Source: Paracoccaceae bacterium | GTDB lineage: Bacteria > Pseudomonadota > Alphaproteobacteria > Rhodobacterales > Rhodobacteraceae | DNA: 11,673 nucleotides | Assembly: GCA_019090405.1 (NCBI GenBank) | Contig: JAHRVZ010000150.1 | Span: 1-11,673, forward strand | Reading direction: 5' to 3' | Shown here: piece after piece, positions 6,945 through 11,673 of the stretch | How positions within the stretch are numbered: position 1 is the first letter of the stretch | How the letters are laid out: every line of letters starts with the position of its first letter | Made by a program: the position numbers and the translations under genes | Notes under the pieces: model-generated | What the model saw: only the letters and a program-made list of their open reading frames with translations | Databases searched by the model: none | What the model was told of the DNA's origin: nothing

Positions 6945-7981
6945 AGATTTTGGTTACGGGTGGTGCCGGTTTTATCGGGTCCGCGGTTGTGCGCGCAGCC
7001 ATTGCGCAGGGTTATAGTGTCGTCAATGTGGATGCGCTGACTTATGCTGCCTGTTTAGACAATGTTGCCATGGTTGCAGACAACCCGCGCTATGTGTTCG
7101 AGCACGCAGATATTTGCGAATCCACCCTATTAGACACTATATTCAGCCGCCACAAACCGGATGCGGTTATGCATTTGGCCGCAGAATCCCACGTTGACCG
7201 GTCTATTGACGGTCCGGGTGCATTTATTCAGACCAACGTTACCGGAACCTACACATTGTTGCAATCTGCACGCCAGTATTGGGAATCTCAGGGTCGGCTG
7301 GATTCGTTTCGCTTTCACCACATTTCCACCGACGAAGTTTTTGGCAGCCTCGGGGATACCGGCCTGTTCACCGAAGACAGTCCCTACATGCCAAACAGTC
7401 CCTATTCCGCCTCAAAAGCCGCCAGTGACCATCTTGTCCGGGCTTGGCAGGAAACCTATGGCCTGCCGGTGGTTCTTAGCAATTGTTCCAACAATTATGG
7501 TCCCTATCATTTCCCGGAAAAGCTCATTCCGGTGGTGATCCTGAATGCACTGGCCGGGCGTGATATTCCGATCTACGGCCAAGGCGAAAATGTCCGTGAC
7601 TGGCTGTATGTCGAGGACCACGCCGATGCCCTGCTGACAGTCATGACCAAGGGCAAAGTTGGGCGCAGCTATAATATCGGTGGCGAAAACGAAGCGCGTA
7701 ATATTGATCTGGTACAGATGATTTGTACCATTCTGGACCGTCTTTCCCCCAGTATTAGACCCTATTCTGACCTGATTACCTATGTCACGGACCGCCCCGG
7801 CCATGATCTGCGTTATGCGATTGATCCCAGCCGTATCCGCGATGAATTGGACTGGCGGCCATCTGTAACGCTTGAGCAAGGGTTGGAAAGAACCGTGCGT
7901 TGGTATCTGGACAATCAGGACTGGTGGCAGGCCTTGCAGGCGCGTGATGGTGTTGGCACACGACTCGGGACTGCCAAATGA
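6941..7981 (+). CDS. rfbB: dTDP-glucose 4,6-dehydratase (RmlB)
   Basis: The 346-residue extended short-chain dehydrogenase carries TGGAGFIG (6-13) for NAD binding, HLAAESHVDRSI (78-89), the catalytic STDEVFG (129-135, corresponding to the Thr-Asp-Glu triad of RmlB), YSASK (155-159) with the catalytic Tyr and Lys, NNYGPYHFPEKLIP (184-197) and the substrate-binding GENVRDWLYVEDH (215-227). It removes water from dTDP-glucose to give dTDP-4-dehydro-6-deoxyglucose, step two of the pathway. Length is normal for the family. It overlaps rfbC upstream and rfbD downstream by four bases each (ATGA at 6941-6944 and 7978-7981), indicating translational coupling. Assignment is secure. Confidence 0.97.
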   Translation: MKILVTGGAGFIGSAVVRAAIAQGYSVVNVDALTYAACLDNVAMVADNPRYVFEHADICESTLLDTIFSRHKPDAVMHLAAESHVDRSIDGPGAFIQTNVTGTYTLLQSARQYWESQGRLDSFRFHHISTDEVFGSLGDTGLFTEDSPYMPNSPYSASKAASDHLVRAWQETYGLPVVLSNCSNNYGPYHFPEKLIPVVILNALAGRDIPIYGQGENVRDWLYVEDHADALLTVMTKGKVGRSYNIGGENEARNIDLVQMICTILDRLSPSIRPYSDLITYVTDRPGHDLRYAIDPSRIRDELDWRPSVTLEQGLERTVRWYLDNQDWWQALQARDGVGTRLGTAK

Positions 7982-8841
7982 AACTGCTGATTTTTGGCAC
8001 AACCGGGCAAGTTGCGACCGAACTGGCCGAGGTTTCGCGCCATAATAGGGTCGAATTTGCTGCGCTGTCGCGGGCACAGGCGGATCTGGCGAACCCTGCC
8101 CAATGCGCCGATCTGATCGCTCATACCGATGCCGACGCAATTATCAACGCGGCGGCCTATACGGCGGTGGATCGTGCTGAATCCGAACCTGATCTGGCGC
8201 ATCAGATCAACGGTACAACCCCGGGTATCATGGCGCGTGCCGCTGCGGATCGTGGATTGCCGTTTCTGCATGTCTCAACCGATTACGTGTTTGATGGTAG
8301 TGGCGACAATGCACGCAGCACAACAGACCCTGTTGCGCCGCAAAACGTCTATGGTCAAAGCAAACTGGCAGGTGAAGATGCCATTCGGGCTGTCGGAGGC
8401 AACCATATCATTCTGCGCACATCCTGGGTTTTTTCTGCGCATGGCTCTAATTTTGTGCGTACCATGCTGCGACTGGCAGAAAGCCGTGACGCGCTGAGCG
8501 TGGTTGACGATCAGATCGGCGGTCCCACTCCGGCGCGTGATATTGCTGAAACGTTGTTAACGTTGGCGCGGGCCATGACTGACGGGCAGCAGGGCGGCAC
8601 CTATCATTATACCGGTGCACCGGCGACCAGTTGGGCCGGTTTTGCCCGCGAAATCTTTGCTGCCGCTGGACACAAAGTGGTTGTCACCGGCATTCCGACG
8701 CTAGACTATCCAACGCCTGCCGTAAGGCCGCTGAATTCCCGGCTTGATTGCAGCAAACTGGCAGATGATTTCGGCGTTTGCCAACCACAATGGCAGGCCG
8801 GTCTGGCCCGCGTTTTACAGCAACTTGGGGCAATAGCATGA
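7978..8841 (+). CDS. rfbD: dTDP-4-dehydrorhamnose reductase (RmlD)
   Basis: The 287-residue protein has the RmlD signature: MKLLIFGTTGQVATEL with the nucleotide-binding GTTGQVA (7-13), IINAAAYTAVDRAE (55-68), HVSTDYVFDG (98-107), and YGQSK (125-129) with catalytic Tyr125 and Lys129. RTSWVF and a late RPLNSRLDCSKL segment are also characteristic. It reduces dTDP-4-dehydro-L-rhamnose to dTDP-L-rhamnose with NAD(P)H, the last step of the pathway. The start codon overlaps the rfbB stop (ATGA), and a GGGA about eight bases upstream can serve as ribosome site. Its stop overlaps the rfbA start in the same manner. Confidence 0.96.
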   Translation: MKLLIFGTTGQVATELAEVSRHNRVEFAALSRAQADLANPAQCADLIAHTDADAIINAAAYTAVDRAESEPDLAHQINGTTPGIMARAAADRGLPFLHVSTDYVFDGSGDNARSTTDPVAPQNVYGQSKLAGEDAIRAVGGNHIILRTSWVFSAHGSNFVRTMLRLAESRDALSVVDDQIGGPTPARDIAETLLTLARAMTDGQQGGTYHYTGAPATSWAGFAREIFAAAGHKVVVTGIPTLDYPTPAVRPLNSRLDCSKLADDFGVCQPQWQAGLARVLQQLGAIA

Positions 8842-9719
8842 TACAACGAAAAGGCATTATTCTGGCCGGTGGTTCCGGCACGCGTCTTTATCCGATCACT
8901 ATGGGCCTGTCCAAACAACTGCTGCCAATCTATGACAAACCGATGATTTTTTATCCGCTTAGTGTCTTGATGCTGGCCGGAATCCGCGAGATTGCAATCA
9001 TCACCACGCCTCAGGATCGCGAACAGTTTCAGCGGTTGATGGGCGACGGTCAGCAATGGGGGCTGTCTTTTACCTATATCGAACAACCGTCGCCTGACGG
9101 ATTGGCGCAGGCCTATCTTCTTGCCGAAGATTTTCTGAATGGCGCCCCAAGCGCGATGGTACTGGGTGACAACATCTTTTTCGGCCACGGTTTACCCGAA
9201 AGTTTGGCCCAGGCCGATGCGCAGACCCAAGGCGGCACTGTTTTTGGATATCGTGTGGCTGATCCTGAACGCTATGGCGTGGTGGATTTCGCCGCTGATG
9301 GCAGCGTCCGCAGTATTGTCGAAAAACCGACAAAAGCCCCTTCGCCCTATGCTGTTACCGGGTTGTATTTTCTGGATGGCACTGCACCGCAAAAAGCTCG
9401 CGACGTAGTGCCATCGCCGCGCGGTGAACTGGAAATCACCAGCCTGCTTGAGATATACCTGCAGGCTGGTGAATTGCAGGTACAACAGATGGGACGTGGC
9501 TATGCCTGGCTTGATACCGGCACACATTCCAGCCTGCTGGACGCGGGTAATTTCGTGCGCACCTTGTCGGACCGACAAGGCCAGCAAGTCGGAAGCCCTG
9601 ATGAAATCGCATTTGCACAGGGCTGGATTGACAACGATCAACTGCGGCAACGGGCGCAAATATTTGGCAAAAATGAATACGGCCAGTACCTGTTGCGCCT
9701 ACTTGAGAGCCAAGCGTAG
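8838..9719 (+). CDS. rfbA: Glucose-1-phosphate thymidylyltransferase (RmlA)
   Basis: From ATG 8838 the protein is 293 residues, normal for RmlA. It begins MIQRKGIILAGGSGTRLYP, the nucleotide-binding loop, followed by LSKQLLPIYDKPM (24-36), EQPSPDGLAQA (82-92), LGDNIFFG (109-116) with the metal-binding Asp111, VEKP (161-164) and AWLDTGTHSSLLDA in the C-terminal half. It joins glucose-1-phosphate and dTTP to form dTDP-glucose, the first step of rhamnose synthesis and usually the feedback-controlled one. An upstream in-frame ATG at 8778 would place 20 unrelated residues before the conserved start and is rejected; ATG 8838 overlaps the rfbD stop (ATGA) and has TTGGGG about eight bases upstream. 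It is last in the operon order C-B-D-A. Confidence 0.97.
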   Translation: MIQRKGIILAGGSGTRLYPITMGLSKQLLPIYDKPMIFYPLSVLMLAGIREIAIITTPQDREQFQRLMGDGQQWGLSFTYIEQPSPDGLAQAYLLAEDFLNGAPSAMVLGDNIFFGHGLPESLAQADAQTQGGTVFGYRVADPERYGVVDFAADGSVRSIVEKPTKAPSPYAVTGLYFLDGTAPQKARDVVPSPRGELEITSLLEIYLQAGELQVQQMGRGYAWLDTGTHSSLLDAGNFVRTLSDRQGQQVGSPDEIAFAQGWIDNDQLRQRAQIFGKNEYGQYLLRLLESQA

Positions 9720-9741
9720 ATTGAATAGGGTCAAAAACAAC

Positions 9742-9756
9742 TCCGCAACACGCGGA
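9742..9756 (+). other. Small hairpin between rfbA and ugd
   Basis: TCCGC (9742-9746) and GCGGA (9752-9756) form a 5-bp stem with loop AACAC in the 51-bp gap after rfbA. It is followed by AAAAGAGG rather than a T tract, so it is not a standard terminator; it could affect RNA processing or simply be chance. The AAGAGG/AGGG stretch just after it is the likely ribosome site of ugd. Confidence 0.25.
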
Positions 9757-9770
9757 AAAGAGGCAGGGTT

Positions 9771-11096
9771 ATGAAAATTGCAATGATCGGGACCGGCTAT
9801 GTCGGTTTGGTGTCTGGTGTGTGTTTCTCTGATTTCGGTCACGATGTGGTTTGTGTCGACAAAGACCCCGATAAGATCGAGAAACTGGAACGCGGCGAAG
9901 TACCGATTTACGAACCGGGCTTGCAGGCATTGATGTCTAAAAACGTCGCTGCTGGTCGGCTGACCTTTACGCTTGATCTGGCGCAGGCCATAGATGGCGC
10001 GCAGGCGGTATTCATTGCGGTTGGGACACCGACGCGGCGGGGCGATGGTCATGCGGACCTGTCCTATGTAATGGCGGCAGCCACCGAAATTGCACAGGCT
10101 GCGACTGATTATTTGGTGATCGTCACCAAATCCACGGTGCCTGTCGGCACCAACCGCGCGGTAAAACAGGCCGTGCGTAAGGCCAATCCAGACCTAGAAT
10201 TTGACGTTGCCAGCAACCCCGAGTTCCTGCGCGAAGGCGAAGCGATCGAGGATTTCATGAAACCCGACCGGGTGGTTGTCGGCGTCCAGAACGAACGTGC
10301 CGGCGACGTGATGGCCGAAATCTATCGCCCACTTTCTTTGCGCGAGTATCCGGTTGTCACTACCGATCTGGAAAGCGCCGAGATGATCAAATACGCAGCG
10401 AACGCGTTTCTGGCGACCAAGATTACTTTCATCAACGAAATCGCGCTGTTGTGCGAACGGGTTGGCGCGGATGTGAAAGAGGTCTCTGCCGGCATGGGGC
10501 TGGACGCCCGAATTGGGGCGCGATTCTTGCAGGCCGGACCCGGCTATGGCGGCAGTTGTTTTCCCAAAGACACCAAGGCGTTGGCCCGTATAGGGCAGGA
10601 TAATTCCGTGCCAATGCAGATCACCGAAACGGTGATTAACGTCAATGATGAACTTAAGCGGCGGATGATCCACAAACTTGAAGACCTTTGCGGAGGATCG
10701 TTCAACGGCAAACTGGTGGCAGTGCTGGGGGTGACGTTCAAACCTGACACCGATGACATGCGTGATTCGCCTGCGTTGACAATCATCCCCGCGCTTATTG
10801 GCGGAGGTGCCCGCGTCCGGGTGACAGATCCGCAGGGTCGTCACGAAGGCGAGGCTTTGTTGCCGGGGGTGAATTGGGTCGAGAACGCCTATCAGGCGGC
10901 AAACAGTGCTGATCTCGTGGTGATCCTGACCGAATGGAACGAATTCCGTGCGCTTGATCTGAAACGGTTGGTTCGAAAAATGGCCACGCCTCATATGGCA
11001 GACCTTCGCAATGTCTATTCTGTGAAAGACGTCAAACAGGCTGGATTTACTGGCTATGAAAGCATCGGGCGGCCAGGTTTTCTGAACGAAAAATAG
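9771..11096 (+). CDS. ugd: UDP-glucose 6-dehydrogenase
   Basis: The 441-residue protein has the full UDP-glucose/GDP-mannose dehydrogenase layout: N-terminal NAD site MKIAMIGTGYVGLVSG (GTGYVG at 7-12), acidic residue ending strand two (VCVDKD), VGTPTRRGDGHADLSY (84-99), TKSTVPVGT (119-127), SNPEFLREGEAI (148-159), EMIKYAANAFLATKI (204-218) with catalytic Lys207, and the active-site loop GYGGSCFPKD with nucleophile Cys263. The C-terminal UDP-binding domain contains LGVTFKPDTDDMRDSP. It oxidises UDP-glucose to UDP-glucuronate using two NAD. The motif set favours the bacterial UDP-glucose type over GDP-mannose dehydrogenase. It lies 51 bp downstream of rfbA on the same strand and is probably transcribed with it, supplying a uronic acid donor for the same polysaccharide. 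Confidence 0.95.
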   Translation: MKIAMIGTGYVGLVSGVCFSDFGHDVVCVDKDPDKIEKLERGEVPIYEPGLQALMSKNVAAGRLTFTLDLAQAIDGAQAVFIAVGTPTRRGDGHADLSYVMAAATEIAQAATDYLVIVTKSTVPVGTNRAVKQAVRKANPDLEFDVASNPEFLREGEAIEDFMKPDRVVVGVQNERAGDVMAEIYRPLSLREYPVVTTDLESAEMIKYAANAFLATKITFINEIALLCERVGADVKEVSAGMGLDARIGARFLQAGPGYGGSCFPKDTKALARIGQDNSVPMQITETVINVNDELKRRMIHKLEDLCGGSFNGKLVAVLGVTFKPDTDDMRDSPALTIIPALIGGGARVRVTDPQGRHEGEALLPGVNWVENAYQAANSADLVVILTEWNEFRALDLKRLVRKMATPHMADLRNVYSVKDVKQAGFTGYESIGRPGFLNEK

Positions 11097-11118
11097 CCGC
11101 CTTATCCTGTTCGCCCAG

Positions 11119-11135
11119 TCAATGCTATGCGTTGA
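11119..11135 (+). terminator. Possible weak transcription end hairpin after ugd
   Basis: TCAATGC (11119-11125) can pair with GCGTTGA (11129-11135) with one T-G wobble and a three-base loop, 23 bp after the ugd stop. There is no following T tract, so intrinsic termination is doubtful. No better terminator was seen between ugd and bioB. Confidence 0.2.
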
Positions 11136-11140
11136 ACTCA

Positions 11141-11169
11141 TTGATATTAACCAATATTTACAGTATTAT
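11141..11169 (+). promoter_or_regulatory. Likely sigma-70-type promoter of bioB
   Basis: TTGATA (11141-11146) and TATTAT (11164-11169) are separated by exactly 17 bp, each a close match to the -35 and -10 consensus. Its -10 element overlaps the BioR-type operator at 11166-11175, the arrangement expected for repression. Transcription would start near 11176, about 97 bases before the GTG start. Confidence 0.55.
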
Positions 11170-11175
11170 CTATAA
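11166..11175. promoter_or_regulatory. BioR operator (box 1)
   Basis: TTATCTATAA matches the published alphaproteobacterial BioR box consensus (TTATMKATAA) at all ten positions. BioR is a GntR-family repressor of biotin genes. The box overlaps the -10 element of the candidate promoter in front of biotin synthase. Confidence 0.7.
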
Positions 11176-11206
11176 TTACTATCACCCATCGCCTTTCCAA
11201 TCTGAA

Positions 11207-11216
11207 TAATCTATAA
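11207..11216. promoter_or_regulatory. Second BioR-like operator (box 2)
   Basis: TAATCTATAA matches the BioR consensus at nine of ten positions. It starts 41 bp after box 1, close to four helical turns, so a second dimer could bind on the same DNA face. It lies in the predicted bioB leader. Confidence 0.5.
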
Positions 11217-11259
11217 AATCGCAACCCATGACACAGTTGGGTGTCGCAGGTGGTAATTC

Positions 11260-11264
11260 AGGAG
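11260..11264 (+). promoter_or_regulatory. Ribosome binding site deciding the bioB start
   Basis: AGGAG is eight bases before GTG 11273. It is too far (20 bases) from the in-frame ATG at 11285 and lies inside the frame if the ATG at 11228 were used; neither of those ATGs has a comparable site, so GTG 11273 is favoured. Confidence 0.6.
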
Positions 11265-11272
11265 ATACACAG

Positions 11273-11673
11273 GTGTTGGATGGTATGGACATACGCAATG
11301 ATTGGAAGCGCGCAGAAGCTGATATTTTGTATCGCCAACCCCTGAATGACCTGTTGTTTCAGGCCCATACCGTTCACCGCAGGTATTTTGACCCAAATCA
11401 GGTGCAACGCAGCAAATTGCTAAGCATCAAAACCGGCGGCTGTGCCGAGGATTGTGCCTATTGCAGCCAATCGGCGCGCAACGGCGCAAAGCTCTCGGCC
11501 AGCAAATTGATCGAGGTCGAACGGGTTTTGTCCGAGGCCCGCAAAGCCAAAGAAAACGGCGCGACCCGGTATTGCATGGGCGCTGCCTGGCGGGGGCCAA
11601 AAACCCGGGATATGGAGACTCTCGAAGCAATGGTCGAAGGCGTCAAAGCCCTGGGAATGGAAACCTGTATGAC
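11273..11673 (+). CDS. bioB: Biotin synthase BioB (partial; C-terminus beyond right edge)
   Basis: The window holds the first 133 codons of a radical SAM enzyme that inserts sulfur into dethiobiotin to make biotin. Recognisable segments are NDWKRAEADILYRQPLNDLL, VHRRYFDPNQVQRSKLLSIK, the radical-SAM cluster motif CAEDCAYC with Cys57, Cys61 and Cys64, then ATRYCMGAAWRGP and VKALGMETCM, all diagnostic of BioB. The full protein would be expected at roughly 310-350 residues. GTG 11273 is chosen for its AGGAG ribosome site; in-frame ATGs at 11228 and 11285 are alternatives. The control region contains a good promoter and two BioR-type boxes, so expression should fall when biotin is plentiful. Function is unrelated to the polysaccharide genes, and it probably marks the right border of that locus. 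Confidence 0.95.
   Translation, partial: MLDGMDIRNDWKRAEADILYRQPLNDLLFQAHTVHRRYFDPNQVQRSKLLSIKTGGCAEDCAYCSQSARNGAKLSASKLIEVERVLSEARKAKENGATRYCMGAAWRGPKTRDMETLEAMVEGVKALGMETCM

Noticed and set aside
7412..8271. Minus-strand open frames of 242 and 118 codons opposite rfbB/rfbD
   Set aside because: Both are antisense to well-conserved rhamnose genes and show no domain features.
10194..11141. A 315-codon minus-strand open frame opposite ugd
   Set aside because: It is antisense to a fully conserved UDP-glucose dehydrogenase; the His/Arg/Phe-rich product resembles no family and arises from codon bias of the sense gene.
11139..11144. Wider inverted repeat TCAATG (11119) / CATTGA (11139) as a ugd terminator
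   Set aside because: The 14-base loop and lack of a T tract make it weak, and its right arm overlaps the -35 box of the bioB promoter.

Overview
The window looks like a chromosomal surface-polysaccharide locus from an alphaproteobacterium, most likely the Rhodobacteraceae/Roseobacter group. The clues are a long glycine/aspartate-rich RTX protein with an N-terminal propeller-like domain, capsule-type ABC exporter genes, moderately high GC, and two matches to the alphaproteobacterial BioR operator (TTATCTATAA) in front of bioB. Genus assignment is an inference; no rRNA or other marker is present.

Layout. Left part, minus strand: a partial RTX calcium-binding protein (C-terminus off the left edge), preceded by an ATP-binding subunit (kpsT-like) and an inner-membrane polysaccharide co-polymerase/export protein (kpsE-like), which overlap by ATGA. 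Across a 128-bp divergent intergenic region lies the plus-strand ABC permease (kpsM-like). Its intrinsic terminator sits inside the 3' end of a convergent minus-strand GT2 glycosyltransferase, and the two reading frames overlap by 62 bp. Divergent from the glycosyltransferase is a tight plus-strand operon: rfbC (rmlC), rfbB (rmlB), rfbD (rmlD), rfbA (rmlA), with ATGA overlaps at all three junctions, followed 51 bp later by UDP-glucose 6-dehydrogenase (ugd). The right edge holds the first 133 codons of biotin synthase (bioB), an apparent metabolic neighbour with its own BioR-type control region.

How it fits together. RfbA, RfbB, RfbC and RfbD make dTDP-L-rhamnose from glucose-1-phosphate and dTTP. 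Ugd makes UDP-glucuronate. The glycosyltransferase probably uses an activated sugar at the cytoplasmic face. KpsM, KpsT and KpsE form the inner-membrane part of an ABC-dependent (group 2/3 type) capsule exporter. This predicts a rhamnose- and uronic-acid-containing exported polysaccharide. The RTX protein is expected to leave by type I secretion and is placed downstream of kpsT with no visible terminator between, so it may be co-expressed with the export genes. No outer-membrane export partner (KpsD/Wza) and no KpsC/KpsS initiating enzymes are in the window.

No RNA genes, insertion sequences, CRISPR arrays or origins were seen. I found no wholly new system. The points most worth checking are the BioR-box pair, the terminator embedded in the glycosyltransferase frame, the 86-residue super-repeat in the RTX protein, and the unusual low-complexity N-terminus of the KpsE-like protein.
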